A stretch of DNA of 20,372 bases from Baffinella frigidus (Eukaryota > Cryptophyceae > Cryptomonadales > Baffinellaceae), in the NCBI GenBank assembly GCA_026770585.1, contig MU647016.1, positions 76,065 through 96,436 on the forward strand, in the 5' to 3' direction. Both the position numbers and the translations under genes were made by a program. A model generated the notes under the pieces. The model saw only the letters and a program-made list of their open reading frames with translations, did not search any database and had not been told where the DNA came from. How positions within the stretch are numbered: the stretch's first letter is position 1; each line of letters begins with the position of its first letter. Shown here in pieces: positions 1-8,593 of this stretch.

Positions 1-127
1 AGGGTTCAGGGTTTTGGGTTTTGGGTTTAATGTTCAGAGTTCAGGGTTCAGGGTTCAGGGTTCAGGGTTCAGGGTTCAGGGTTCAGGGTTCAGGGTTCAG
101 GGTTCAGGGTTCAAGGTTCAGGGTTTG
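1..127 (+). repeat. G-strand telomere-like array, TTCAGGG variant
   Basis: Degenerate 7-bp tandem array in G-rich orientation. After an irregular start it becomes a nearly uniform run of about ten TTCAGGG units (roughly 39-112). It is not a chromosome end: the monomer is a variant and the array is followed by non-telomeric DNA and an array of opposite strand. Confidence 0.9.
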
Positions 128-152
128 TCGATCCGGACGCTGGGTCTCCTCG

Positions 153-249
153 CTACACCCTGCACCCTACACCCTAAACCCTAAAACCTCAACCCTCAAC
201 CCTCAACCCTCAACCCTAAACCCTAAACCCTAAACCCTAAACCCTAAAC
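153..249 (-). repeat. C-strand telomere-like array
   Basis: CCCTACA, CCCTCAA and finally CCCTAAA units, about five of the last (215-249). It faces the preceding G-strand array across a spacer of about 25 bp (128-152), giving G-then-C polarity on one strand. Confidence 0.9.
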
Positions 250-349
250 CGCACGCGAACGCAGGATCCGACCTCATGAAGAGGAGACCCGCATCCCTGT
301 GGGCAGTTAACTTTAATGATGTTGTAATGTAAATTGGGTCACATTACCG

Positions 350-371
350 CTACAGGGGTACCTCAACTATA
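350..371 (+). mobile_element. Solo end of the ACAGGGGTACC inverted-repeat family
   Basis: ACAGGGGTACCTC followed by a decayed version of the family's TCATAAGAAAC segment. No matching right end is visible nearby. The DNA that follows (to about 700) shares pieces with the element at 9304-9782: iterated TTTCTTAAT blocks and a CCGAGTGGTGC stretch (685 and 9550). This is probably a decayed member of that family. Confidence 0.6.
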
Positions 372-424
372 AGGAACAGTCAACATAAGGAACAAGGCGT
401 TTTTGGTGTCTGAATTCCTTAATA

Positions 425-590
425 AATAAAGAACGGAGGGCAGGCGTTCCCACTGAGTTTCTTGATAATTAGGGACCGAGGCTCGTCACCTGTTCGACCG
501 AGGCTCACAGGAACGGAGGGCGGGCGTTTCCACGGAGTTTCTTAATAAACTTAATAAACAAGGAACGGAAGGCGGGCGTTTTCTCACGAA
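425..590 (+). repeat. Degenerate 43-bp minisatellite, part 1
   Basis: Units of the form GGAACGGAAGGCGGGCGTT then CACTGAGTTTCTTGATAATT start near 433, 510 and 562. Unit spacing is broken by an insert (476-511) that is the reverse complement of about one and a half units of the 22-bp minisatellite at 4321-4440. Each unit contains a short AT-rich dyad (TTCCTT...AAGGAA). No coding potential. Confidence 0.7.
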
Positions 591-1048
591 CTACGAAAAA
601 AAACTATAGATTGCTTACCCCCTCGGAGAATGAAGCTGGCGAATTTTCGGGCCGAAAAACATGCTATCTCCCGAGAAAATCGGGTTCCCGAGTGGTGCGA
701 CTTTCAAAATTGAGTGATTTTCGGGCATCTGCAGGGCGGTTCACGTGTGTTCACCCTACACTTGTACCTTGGGGGGGGGGGTGCGGTTCAAACTGGCTTA
801 GAATGATGGGGTTATCTAGTTCGAAATACCTGGAGTAGATGTACATTACACGTACAGAGACCCTTGCTCAGAAGGAGCCACCCCCCCTCTTCACATGTAC
901 ATGTAGGATCGCCGCAGGACCCGAGTCAGGCATGCAGTGGTGAGGACGAGGAGTAATCTCAGTTTGAGGGGGCGGCACAGTGTCGAACGCAAGGGCGAGA
1001 GGGGAGGGGGGGAGAGGATTAAGAAACAAGGAGGATTAAGAAACAAGG
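591..1048. other. No recognisable gene
   Basis: Contains a short stretch shared with 9520-9580 (CCGAGTGGTGC then TTTnAAAATT), a G homopolymer at about 770-781, ACATGTACATGT-type short palindromes near 891-904, and G-rich DNA. The open frame at 611-838 runs through the shared repeat and the poly-G tract and is not a credible gene. Confidence 0.5.
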
Positions 1049-1186
1049 CAGGCGTTTTTCGTGAGTTCCTTAATAATGAAGGAACGGAAAGCGGGCGTTT
1101 CCACTGAGTTCCTTCATAATTAAGGAACGGAAGGCGGGCGTTCGCACTGAGTTCCTTGATAATTAAGGAAATGAAGGCGGGCGTTT
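1049..1186 (+). repeat. 43-bp minisatellite, part 2
   Basis: Three tandem units with GGAA cores at 1081, 1124 and 1167, an exact 43-bp period. Each is GGAACGGAAGGCGGGCG followed by GAGTTCCTTNATAATTAA. It is the same unit family as 425-590; the two blocks are split by unrelated sequence. Confidence 0.85.
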
Positions 1187-1191
1187 TCAGA

Positions 1192-1249
1192 TAAATCTAG
1201 GGGTCCCGATACCCTCAAAGTAAATCTAGGGGTCCCGATACCCTCAAAG
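1192..1249 (+). repeat. Perfect 29-bp tandem duplication
   Basis: Two identical 29-bp units (1192-1220 and 1221-1249) beginning TAAATCTAGGGGTCCCGATA. Identity without drift suggests a recent slippage or repair event. Confidence 0.95.
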
Positions 1250-1668
1250 CCCACCGTGTGGATCCGCACGTGAGTTGACCACCCGGATCGGCGAGGCCCT
1301 TAACTCTGCCCCCACGCTAATCCAGGCGTAGAGGAGACAGGGTCCCGGCATGGCACCGCTCCAAGTTTCTGAGTAATTCGTCTTCTCGACCTTAAGCTTT
1401 TATTGGTGTTAAGCTCAGGAACGATTGGAGAGGGAAATTCCCGCCATGAACATCCTTCTACAGGAGAGCTACCCTTTATCTGGCTGTGCCGTAAATCCGG
1501 TCGTCAGTTATGTTGGGAAACAATAAACCCTAAAGGTCCTTAAAAAAGGTCCTAAAGGCCAGCGCCGAAAGTCGAGGTCGTTTTAGGTTCTTCCCACCGA
1601 CGAAATTGGCAAATTCCGCCCATGGCCCTGAACCGCCAGAAGGCCCTGAGCCATGAAACTTAAACACT
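1250..1668. other. Non-repetitive spacer, no gene seen
   Basis: No open frame, RNA gene or inverted repeat of note. It includes one TGTTGGGA piece and CCTAAAGG pieces resembling the dispersed repeat seen at 7947-8048 and 10054-10286, too short to call a copy. Confidence 0.4.
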
Positions 1669-1669
1669 G

Positions 1670-3484
1670 TTTCCTAAACCCTGAACCCTAAACCCTGAAC
1701 CCTAATCTCAAAACTTTAAACACTGAACCGTAAACCACATACACTAAACCCTCGAACCCGAACCCTAAACCTCAAACCCTAAACCCTAAAGCCTCATGCC
1801 TCAACACGAATTTCTAAACTCGAAACCCAAAACTACAAACCCAAAACCCTAAACCAAAAAACACTAAACCCTGAACCCTAAACCCTGAACCCTAAACCCT
1901 AGACCCTAACCCCTAAAACCGTAACCCTAAACCCTCAACCCTCAACCCTCAACCCTCAACCCTAAACACTAAACGCTACACACTACATGTACAACCTACA
2001 CCCTACACCCTACACCCTACACCCGAACCACTAAGCCGGAAACCCGAAACCCTAAACGCTAAACCCTGAACCCTAAATCCTAAACCCTAAACCCTAACCC
2101 CTAAACCCCGCACCTCAAACCCTCAACTCTCAACCCTCAACCCTCTGCCCTTGAATTCGCAAGCTGAACACTAAACCCTGAACCGTAAACCCAAAACCCT
2201 GAACTCCAAACCCCAAACCCTGGACTTTAAAAAAACTCAACCCGAACCCTCAAACCCAAAACCCTAAACCCGAATCTTGATAACCTGAACCCTCAACCAT
2301 CAACCCTCAACCCCGAACCCTAAATCCCATCCAACCCGAAACCCTAAATCCTTGCCCCTTAACCCAAACCCTGAACACTAAACCCTGAGCCCTAAACCAT
2401 AAACCCCAAACCCTTAACAAAACCAGGTCCATGAACCCTCAATCCTAAACGCTAAACCATATACCCCAAGCCCTAAACCCTAAACCCTAAACCCTAAAAC
2501 CCAGAACCCAGAACCCTAAACCCCAAACACTAAACACTGAACCCTACACCCCAAAATCTACACCCTAAACCCTAAACCCGAAACACTAAAATCCAAACCC
2601 GAAACACAAAACACTAAACCATGAACTCTAAATCATCAACCATAAACTCCAAACACCACACCCTAAACCTGGGACCCTGAACCTTAAACCCTCAACCCTC
2701 AACCCTGAACCCTCAACCCAAAACCCTGAACACCCAACCCTGAACCCTGAACCCTGAACCCTGAACCCGAACCGCTAAACCCTGAAGCCTGAACCCTAAA
2801 CCCGAAACCCGCAACCCTAAACCCGAAACCCTAAACCCTAAACCCTGAACCCTTAATCTTAAACCCGAAACCCTAAGCCCTAAGCACTTAACCCTGGACC
2901 GTCACCTCCGAACCAAAAAAATCAATTCCTGATCCCGAACCCCATACCTCGAACCCTCAACCCTCAACCCTGAACACCAAACCCTTAACCGTAAACCGTA
3001 AACCGTAAACCGTAAACCGTAAACCGTAAACCCCAAACAATAAGCCTCCAACTCTAAATCCTAAACCCTAAACACTACACCCTAAAAACTGACCCTAACC
3101 CCTAACCCCTAACCCCTAAACCCTACACCCTACACCCTACACCCTAAACCCAAAACCCGAGACAGTGAAACCGAAATCCGAAACCCTCCACTCTAAACCC
3201 CAAACCCTCAACCCTCAACCCTAAACCCTGAACCCTCAACCCTCAACCCTCAACCCTAAAAGCTGAACCCGCAACCCTAAACCGAAAACCCTCAACCGTA
3301 AACCCCAAACCCTGAACGCCAAGCCCTAAACTGTAAACCCTGAACCCTGAACCCTAAATCCTCAACCCTCAACCCTAAGCCCTAAATCCTAAACCCCAAT
3401 CGCTGAATGCTGAACCCTAGACCCTAAACCTTAAACCCTCCCTGAACCCTGAACCCTGAAACCCAAACCTTTGACCCCTAAACC
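1670..3484 (-). repeat. 1.8-kb C-strand degenerate telomere-like array
   Basis: Continuous C-rich heptamers around CCCTAAA with many variants (CCCTGAA, CCCTCAA, CCCTACA, CCCAAA). Variants occur in local runs: CCCTCAA at about 1930-1960 and 3225-3255, CCCTACA near 1995-2025 and 3118-3143, and CCGTAAA at about 2988-3026. It carries splice-like strings (GTAAAC in the CCGTAAA run, ACCAG at 2422-2426). No genes. Confidence 0.95.
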
Positions 3485-3485
3485 C

Positions 3486-3873
3486 GCGTTCAGCGTTTCA
3501 GGTTTGAGGTTTAGGGTTGAGAGTTTGTGGTTGAGGGTTCAGGGGATTAGGGATTAGGGTTGAGGGTTGAGGGTTTAGGGTTGAGGGTGTAGGGTTTTGG
3601 GATCATGGGCTAGGGTTTAGGGATCCAAGGTTTGGCGTTCAGGGTTCAGGGTTCAGGGAGGGTTTAGGGTTTAGGGTTTAGGGTTCAGCGTTCAGCGTTC
3701 AGCGTTTAGGGCTTAGGGCTTCAGGTTTAGGGTTTAGGGTTCAGGGTTTAGGGTTCAGGGTTTAGGGTTTAGGATTAAGGGTTAAGGGTTAAGGGTGTAG
3801 GTTTAGGGTTTGGGGGTAATGTTGAGGGTTCAAAGGTTTAGGGTTCAAGGGTTTAGGGTTTAGGGTTTAGGGT

Positions 3874-3926
<53 letters not shown>

Positions 3927-3950
3927 GGTCGAGGGTTGAGGATTGAGGAT

Positions 3951-3982
<32 letters not shown>

Positions 3983-3986
3983 GTTT
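3486..3986 (+). repeat. G-strand telomere-like array directly abutting a C-strand array
   Basis: Polarity flips within a few bases at about 3485. The array begins with GCGTTCAG/TTTAGGG variants and ends in about sixteen near-uniform TTGAGGG units (3868-3982). Open frames translated across it (poly STLNPQP on the minus strand) are periodicity artefacts. Confidence 0.95.
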
Positions 3987-3987
3987 T

Positions 3988-4120
3988 ACAGGGTATCTGA
4001 GTGAAGAAACCAGAAAATAAGAACACAAACCGGATTTGGGTCCCCTGTTTTCTTAATTTAGCACCAGAGGGTTGACTCAATATTGCGTTTAGTCAACTCT
4101 CTGGTACTAATTCAAGAAAA
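3988..4120 (+). mobile_element. Degenerate inverted-repeat element end with hairpin
   Basis: 3988-4011 resembles the ACAGGGGTATCT...AAGAAA end of the element at 9304. Downstream ACCGGATTTG, TTCTTAATTT and GCACCAG follow in the same order as at 9350-9395, so this is a diverged copy of that element's left end. 4048-4077 and 4091-4120 are a 30-bp inverted repeat (26 of 30 matching) around a 13-bp loop, with GTTGACT in each arm. Confidence 0.6.
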
Positions 4121-4320
4121 GAGACACCGCCCGATGTCGGAGCACCCGTGTTCTGCTGCTGCAGCAGAACCGCTGCTGCAACGGCCACTCTCAGTTTCAC
4201 CATTCTAGGCCATCGTGGCCGATCGTGGACCTGGGAGCAGGGTTGGAAAGCGCCAGAGCCAGCTCTCCGGAAAGCGCCAGAGCCCAGCTCTCCCCTCCAT
4301 CTTCTTCAGAGTTCGAGTGT
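4121..4320. other. Short duplications, no gene
   Basis: Holds a 10-bp-arm dyad of GTTCTGCTGC (4150-4170) and a tandem duplication of GGAAAGCGCCAGAGC (from about 4236 and 4260). The overlapping open frames on both strands run into the minisatellite that follows and look incidental. Confidence 0.45.
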
Positions 4321-4440
4321 GAGCCTCGGTCAGACAGGTGACGAGCCTCGGTCGGACAGGTGACGAGCCTGGGTCGGACAGGTGACGAGCCTCGGTCGGA
4401 CAGGTGACGAGCCTGGGTCGGACAGGTGACGAGCCTCGGT
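4321..4440 (+). repeat. 22-bp minisatellite
   Basis: Five full units starting at 4321, 4343, 4365, 4387 and 4409, plus a partial one at 4431. The unit is GAGCCTCGGTCGGACAGGTG plus AC, alternating CTCGG and CTGGG at the fifth to ninth bases. A reverse-complement piece of the same unit lies at 476-511. Confidence 0.95.
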
Positions 4441-4977
4441 GGTTGACTAATGAACGGTATCTTTGGTCTCGCTTGTGCGTCGGGGCCTTGGCCTTCGCGG
4501 CCTATCCCTCCCAAGCGGGGTCTCATCTGGTAGCAAAGGTTATTCCGGGGCTCTGTTCCCCGGAACGACCAACGGAGGGCAGAAAAAACGGCTGGCGGAG
4601 CGCTCGCGCAGCGGCCCACTGGGGTAGAGGAGAATGACGGGGGCGGAATGCCTCTTGGCGATGGGGTGATCAGCGGGGACGGTGGCGACCAAGCGTGGCG
4701 TGGCGCGGCGCGGCTCGGCTGCTCGGAGCCCGGCGCTGCATGGAATGTCGGAGGGGACAGTGTTTTGTGTGGCTCCACTTTTCTTTTTGGAGTGCGGCGC
4801 TGGAGGGAGTGATGGAAGGGATTGTGTCGACTTGTGGCGCTGGAAGAGCTGGCGGTGCCTTGAGCGCACCATATGCATCAGAGCTGGTGGTGCCTTCACG
4901 GTTCACACTGTATTCAAAACTTCGATCTCTTGCGAGTCAAATTTGACCCGCTCACCACATAAGACCTCCCATACCTT
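4441..4977. other. GC-rich stretch, no convincing gene
   Basis: Open in several frames on both strands simply because it is GC-rich (tandem GGCGTGGCG / GCGCGGC around 4690-4715). No frame shows a recognisable domain, and none is supported by a second copy in the window. An unrecognised exon cannot be excluded. Confidence 0.4.
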
Positions 4978-5237
4978 CAGGGTTTAGGGTTTAGGGTTTA
5001 GGGTTTAGGGCTTAGGGTTAGGGGCTTAGGGTTAAGGGTTTAGGGTTCAGGGTCAAGGGTCTAGGGTTTAGGGTTTGGGGTTACGGGTTTTGAGTTTCGG
5101 GTTTGGAATTTGAGGTTTAGGTTTAGGGTTTAAGGTTGAGGGTTTAGGGTTGAGGGTTGAGGGTTTAGGGTTTAGGGTTTGGAGTTTAGGGTTTAGGGCT
5201 TAGGGTCTAGGGTTTAGAGTTTACGGTTGAGTGTTAA
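4978..5237 (+). repeat. G-strand telomere-like array preceding duplication copy 1
   Basis: TTTAGGG and variants, starting with four clean TTTAGGG units. It ends sharply where the duplicated segment begins (ACGGACCGAGAT), the same junction type as at about 15388. Confidence 0.9.
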
Positions 5238-6258
5238 TGGTTTGATGACGGACCGAGATCAACGTGGCCACCATGTTTTCTCAAAGGTCAAAGCTTACGA
5301 GCGAGGTAGGCGGTGGACATCACCCCCACGCGGCGGTCGTGTTTTTTCGAGAGAGCGGGCGAGAGTGACAGAGGGAGAGCGTGGGAGGGAGAGGGAGAAT
5401 GAGAGAGTGGAAACATGGTTTTCCGTGAGTGTGTGCGCTCGGGAGAAGGGAGAAGCAAACAAGACGCGTACTTATAAATTGTTAACGGGGAAAGTATCGT
5501 TGAGTGACCACACAGCTCGACCGCGGAAAGCTCAGGCCCAGAGCAAGGAGCGTGATACATGAAAGCAGAGGGCAACATCTCAAGTTGCGCGAAGATTCCT
5601 GGGAAAGCACCCAGAGAGACAAGCATGAGAGAGCCTCTTTCGGAACTTCACTTTTTACTAACATGAACACCTATTTTGCACAGACGGCTGGGTCTTGGCC
5701 GGCGGACTCTCACACCACCACCTCCATCTTCAACCTATCATCATCACGCCTGCACGGCGATTGCCGGAGGTGTCGTGGCGATCCCAGCGCTTCGGTGGTG
5801 CGGAGGGCGGTGCATGACGACGGCTCGGCAGGCAGCTTCGCGAGCTCGTCGGTCGGCGGCAGGCAAGCAAGTGCGGCAGGCGACTCGGAAGGCGTGGTAT
5901 CCATTTCAGAACTGGAGCATCGACTTATGCAAGGCGTGGTGGCGGTAGAGAAAGCGTCGTCGTTTGCCTCTCCTGTCGCATGTGAGGGCCACGGGGTCTT
6001 GGCTTGCAAGTGCGTCTCGGTCTGGTCGAGCAAGTCCAGCAAGACCCGCTCCTCCTCGGAAATTGACGGTGGAAGCACGATCCCCGATTGAGTCCACGAT
6101 GGTGGAAGAATGATCTCGTCGCCGTTGAAGACGATGTCGCGCCACGGCATCTTGCTCTTCCTCTTGCGCGTGCTTCTGCCTGTCGCTCGTTGATGTGCTC
6201 GGATTTGTATCGTGTTCTTGCTGTCGTTGGTTGTTGGTGTGGACGTTGGCAATACGAA
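5238..6258. repeat. Segmental duplication, copy 1
   Basis: Collinear with 15388-16640 in the same orientation about 10.15 kb away. Both start at ACGGACCGAGAT immediately after a G-strand telomere-like array, pass through a GA-rich tract (about 5350-5415), the shared ACAGACGGCTGGGTCTTGGC block (5681 and 15875), and then a homologous minus-strand gene. Indels in the leading part (5240-5690) include single bases, so that part is probably untranslated or intergenic. Confidence 0.9.
5710..6150 (-). CDS. Unknown protein, paralogue 1 (MPWRD family)
   Basis: A 146-residue protein of unknown function. The start chosen is the ATG at 6150, which has A at -3 and is the first ATG conserved with the paralogue at 16509; the open frame extends further upstream without a shared ATG. 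Order of parts: MPWRDIVF, GIILPPS-like box (12-19), a second box GIVLPPSISEEE (23-34), an acidic leucine-rich segment RVLLDLLDQTETH (35-47), the conserved stretch TGEANDDAFSTATTPCISR (59-77), then a 56-residue tail absent from the annotated paralogue. No signal peptide or membrane segment. Coding is supported because differences between the copies within 1-90 are all multiples of three. Introns and the true ends are untested. I do not recognise the family. Confidence 0.6.
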   Translation of the reverse strand: MPWRDIVFNGDEIILPPSWTQSGIVLPPSISEEERVLLDLLDQTETHLQAKTPWPSHATGEANDDAFSTATTPCISRCSSSEMDTTPSESPAALACLPPTDELAKLPAEPSSCTALRTTEALGSPRHLRQSPCRRDDDRLKMEVVV

Positions 6259-7010
6259 AGATGCTTTTCTCGAGCAAGGCCGTTGGCTGGATAATCGTTG
6301 GATAGCGAAATGCTGACGGAGGACTGCAAAATGCTGACTGGGTCATGGTGTTCCAGGGACGTTCCAGGCATGTTTCTGTCATCTTCTGTCAGCACAATCC
6401 TTCCAGAAGCTTCTTTGTCCTTTCTAAAGGTTTGTGGTGGCCCCTGTTGGGTGTAGTAATCTGAAAATACGTGACCGGTACAATCTTTTTGGGGGGTCAA
6501 AGGTTGTGTCTGTCATCATTTGTCAGCACAAATTAATCCAGAAGCTTCGATTTTGGGGGGCGACATCAGCGGATACCCTGTCATAATTCCTGTCATGTCG
6601 TTCCGACCTTTTCCCCAACAATCGAAACTTCTCTGATGACAAAGAACATTCTCGAGACAATCTCGAGACTGTCAAGATAGTCGACTGTGATGTGTTTATG
6701 GATGGATAAAAGGTCACGCGGTTGTGGATCCTTTCCGGCGGTCGTATTTTATCAAACGTGTTTCCCGTGACCCCAATCTTGAGGTCAGGACCCGCACATG
6801 ACCGTCAATATTTGTCACGTGGAGGTGCATGTGTCTGGCTGACAACACCTGGGGAAGCCCTGCTCGTGAAACACGTGCCCATTCGCGTGAGCAGCTCTAA
6901 TGTCATTTATCATAACCGGTTGCAGGGGGTCCTAAAAATGGACCCTGAAAAAAAAACTCCGAACCAAGTGTGGCAGATTCAACTACGCAAGCCTTCGTGC
7001 GACACGCAGC
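6259..7010. other. Divergent intergenic region with motif cluster
   Basis: Separates the minus-strand gene from the plus-strand ORF at 7011. Besides the GAAnnTTC motifs it carries direct repeats (6378-6413 and 6510-6548) and CACGTG boxes at 6816-6821 and 6872-6877. The GGTCACGCGG string (6711-6720) recurs at 16988-16997 in the equivalent region of copy 2. It may be a shared or bidirectional promoter zone. Confidence 0.4.
6401..6413. promoter_or_regulatory. Heat-shock-element-like motif, copy 1 upstream
   Basis: TTCCAGAAGCTTC is three alternating TTC/GAA units with exact 2-bp spacing, the heat-shock factor binding pattern. It lies 251 bp upstream of the minus-strand gene start. A partial site with the same GAAGCTTC core is at 6536-6548, and GAACATTCTCGAG (6644-6656) is a third candidate. 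The first two sit in a direct repeat (TGTCATC...TGTCAGCACAA). Function is inferred from pattern only. Confidence 0.45.
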
Positions 7011-7382
7011 ATGGCATCTGCATCCAACCCCATCAACCTACCCACCCAAGAGTTCAGGACCGGCCTCGACTTCGAGCGCCACAGCAGGTTCGAGGAGCCA
7101 CGCCCAAACCTCGTGTCCCACAAGATCCTCCGCGGCGTTTCTGCGTCCTCTTCAAGCGACGATCTACTCGACAATCAAAGCCCGGCGCAGAGCCCGGAGC
7201 TTGTCTCCGCCAACTTCATGAGGGCCGTCGAAGTGATCTCCGCAGAGTATCGTCTCCGGCCGCAACATCCTGCCGCGTCACACGACGAGTTCCTAGCGCG
7301 CCGCCTCGTCCAGCGCGCCCCCCGCGTCAATTCGCTCGAGGCAAAGCTCACCTGCGTCGCCGGGAAAGAGACGCGGCTGTAG
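7011..7382 (+). CDS. Hypothetical protein, 123 aa
   Basis: ATG in good context (A at -3, G at +4) opens a 123-residue, hydrophilic, charged protein: MASASNPINLPTQEFRT at the start, a serine-rich stretch (SASSSSDD, about 43-51) and an Arg-rich end. Codons are GC-rich at the third position, as in the phosphodiesterase. No domain recognised and no homologue in the window. Three overlapping frames are also open here, so the strand and frame rest on start context and composition only. It could be a first exon or a truncated gene. It stands divergent to the 5710-6150 gene, as the phosphodiesterase does to the second paralogue. Confidence 0.4.
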   Translation: MASASNPINLPTQEFRTGLDFERHSRFEEPRPNLVSHKILRGVSASSSSDDLLDNQSPAQSPELVSANFMRAVEVISAEYRLRPQHPAASHDEFLARRLVQRAPRVNSLEAKLTCVAGKETRL

Positions 7383-7491
7383 AATCCCTGCACCGTAACG
7401 GTTGTAGTGTATGGTGTTTTAATGAAGTGATGATAACATAGAGAACGGGCCTGTTTGTGCTGGCCATTCGCAGACCTCAAGGGTAGCGCGT

Positions 7492-7609
7492 ACAGGGGTA
7501 CCTCGCTCATATGAAGCACTCACCTCCCTGGGATGACCATAGGGCCCTAGACGTAGGCCTGCGGTAGGTTCCTAGGGTGGTTGGTTTCTTGTGATGGAGG
7601 TACCCCTGT
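7492..7609. mobile_element. MITE, ACAGGGGTACC family (118 bp)
   Basis: Starts ACAGGGGTACCTCGCTCAT and ends GAGGTACCCCTGT, with internal GGCCCTAG / CCTAGGG palindromes typical of the family. Flanks TAGCGCGT (left) and CAGTGTGT (right) match at five of eight positions, all three differences being C/T. This could be an 8-bp target-site duplication decayed by C-to-T change. No coding capacity. Confidence 0.8.
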
Positions 7610-7660
7610 CAGTGTGTCGGCGTGGCCGTGGCGTGCGCAAGGTCGCTCGGAGGGAGACCT

Positions 7661-7764
7661 TATCCCTTAAGTGACCAGTAGGCTTATGCGCCCTACCGTA
7701 GGGCCCTAGGACCTGCCTAGGGCTTCCACGGGCGATTATTCCCCCGTTGGTCACTTAAGGGATA
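7661..7764. mobile_element. Second MITE family, 17-bp perfect inverted ends
   Basis: TATCCCTTAAGTGACCA at 7661-7677 and its exact reverse complement at 7748-7764 bound a 104-bp unit. The interior (CAGTAGGC, GGGCCCTAGG, CCTAGGGC) is related to that of the ACAGGGGTACC elements. Loose end-like pieces (CACTTAAGGGACA at 9847, CTCAAGGGATA at 9812) show that other decayed copies exist. Confidence 0.8.
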
Positions 7765-7781
7765 CGTACTCATCTGGGGTA

Positions 7782-8030
7782 ATGCCGAGCAAGCAAACTG
7801 CAGTGCACACTCCCCAGCGGCTCGCCCCCCCCGAATTTGTTGACACGCGATTCAACGACTTCGAGGAGTGCGACTGGCTCATCAACTTGCTCCTGGGAAT
7901 AGGGCGCGCCACAGCAGCGAGTGGTGAGATTTTCGTCTCGCACCGGGGGGGCCTGAATGTGATCCGAAAGGAAGCATGGGTTTTCTGCAGAACAAGTTCC
8001 GGCGTCCGCCTATGTCGGGAGCTCGAATAA
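7782..8030 (+). CDS. Weak ORF, 82 aa, 3' part in a repeat
   Basis: An ATG opens a frame whose first about 55 residues (including PPEFVDTRFNDFEECDWLI) come from sequence seen only once in the window. The last about 27 residues are translated from the dispersed repeat at 7947-8048. There is a possible donor site at GTGAGATT (7922). At best this is a gene fragment or exon interrupted by a repeat, possibly not a gene. No family recognised. Confidence 0.2.
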   Translation: MPSKQTAVHTPQRLAPPEFVDTRFNDFEECDWLINLLLGIGRATAASGEIFVSHRGGLNVIRKEAWVFCRTSSGVRLCRELE

Positions 8031-8048
8031 CCTAAAGGACCTAAAGGT
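7947..8048 (+). repeat. Dispersed ~100-bp repeat, copy a
   Basis: Begins GGGGGGCCTGAATGTGATCC, passes GAAGCATGG, TTTTCTGCAGAACAAGTTCC and GGGAGCTCGAA, and ends CCTAAAGGACCTAAAGG. Related copies are at 10054-10127 (same strand, left end cut by a MITE) and 10186-10286 (opposite strand). Type unknown; no clear inverted ends. Confidence 0.75.
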
Positions 8049-8439
8049 GCAACACATATCTGGATGCGCAGCCGCTACATGTAGCTGGAAGAAGTTGCAG
8101 GACACGGCAAGGAAGGAGTCGCCCCCGGTACTGAGGAGTACCTGTCAGTAATCAGTAAGGCCTCGGGTTGACTGAGATGCCCGGGTAGGTAGCGAAACAT
8201 CGTATGTTCTGGGAAATCTGGGTTCTCTCTCATTTGAGAGAGGGATCGTGCAGGCCTCTCTCTTATCTACTCTGTACCTCTCTCGCTTTCCCCAGGCATG
8301 CTTGAATGGGGTTAGGGTATCCCGCAAGAGCCGGCCTCCTTGGTTGAATATTTACCCTAGCTCGAATGAATGTTGTCTTGCGCTCTCAAGGGGTTTAACG
8401 CAGGCTGCGAAGGGCATATCAGAGCGGCAATCGCCTCCA
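8049..8439. other. No recognisable gene
   Basis: Unique-looking sequence with CT-rich and GAGAG patches (about 8222-8285), including an imperfect inverted pair CTCTCTCATTTGAGAGAG at 8225-8242. Short open frames on both strands have no support. Confidence 0.4.
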
Positions 8440-8547
8440 ACAGGGGTACCTCGCTCATAAGAAACTGCCACCACCGAAGGGCCATAGGCATAGGCCTACT
8501 GTAGGATCCTAGGGTGGGGCGGTTTCTTATGAGCGAGGTACCCCTGT
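8440..8547. mobile_element. MITE, ACAGGGGTACC family (108 bp), best preserved
   Basis: The left end ACAGGGGTACCTCGCTCATA plus AGAAAC is matched by its inverse at 8521-8547, about 27 bp with few mismatches. The interior is AGGCCTACTGTAGGATCCTA-like and also palindromic, so the whole unit can fold into one hairpin. GCCTCC occurs just outside both ends (8433-8438, 8551-8556) but not at symmetric distance, so no clean target duplication. Confidence 0.88.
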
Positions 8548-8560
8548 AGTGCCTCCTAGC

Positions 8561-8593
8561 AGATGGGTTCAAAGTTACACCGCGCTACATGTA
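8561..8593 (+). repeat. 33-bp direct repeat, left copy
   Basis: Begins AGATGGGTTCAAAGTTACAC and ends GCTACATGTA. Identical to 9211-9243. It sits 13 bp after the MITE at 8440-8547. Confidence 0.95.

Noticed and set aside
3853-4080. Proline/asparagine-rich repeat protein (STLNPQP) and similar ORFs at 21-233, 11703-11921 and 19829-20104
   Set aside because: These are translations of 7-bp repeats, which stay open in three frames with a 7-residue period. They are not evidence of coding.
4321-4440. CRISPR-like array
   Set aside because: The 22-bp units are directly tandem with no spacers and the DNA is eukaryotic. It is a minisatellite.
4197-4778. 193-aa minus-strand ORF with RHLSDRG repeats
   Set aside because: Its repeats are the 22-bp minisatellite read in frames, the rest is GC-rich shadow, and several other frames are equally open.
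5264-5370. Plus-strand first exon starting at GCCACCATG, seen in both duplication copies
   Set aside because: About 23 codons stay open in both copies and the context is good, but substitutions change residues and a one-base indel in the T run then shifts the frame. Not enough to call a gene.
5504-6091. 195-aa plus-strand ORF in duplication copy 1
   Set aside because: In copy 2 the plus-strand frame is broken and has a different N-terminus, whereas the minus-strand frame keeps its reading with indels in threes. The minus strand is preferred.
7175-7519. Minus-strand ORF containing MSEVPLY, also 8357-8572 minus and 9164-9358 plus
   Set aside because: The recurring MSEVPL and GTSL(I/K)RNRP peptides are translations of the ACAGGGGTACC MITE ends, not protein domains.
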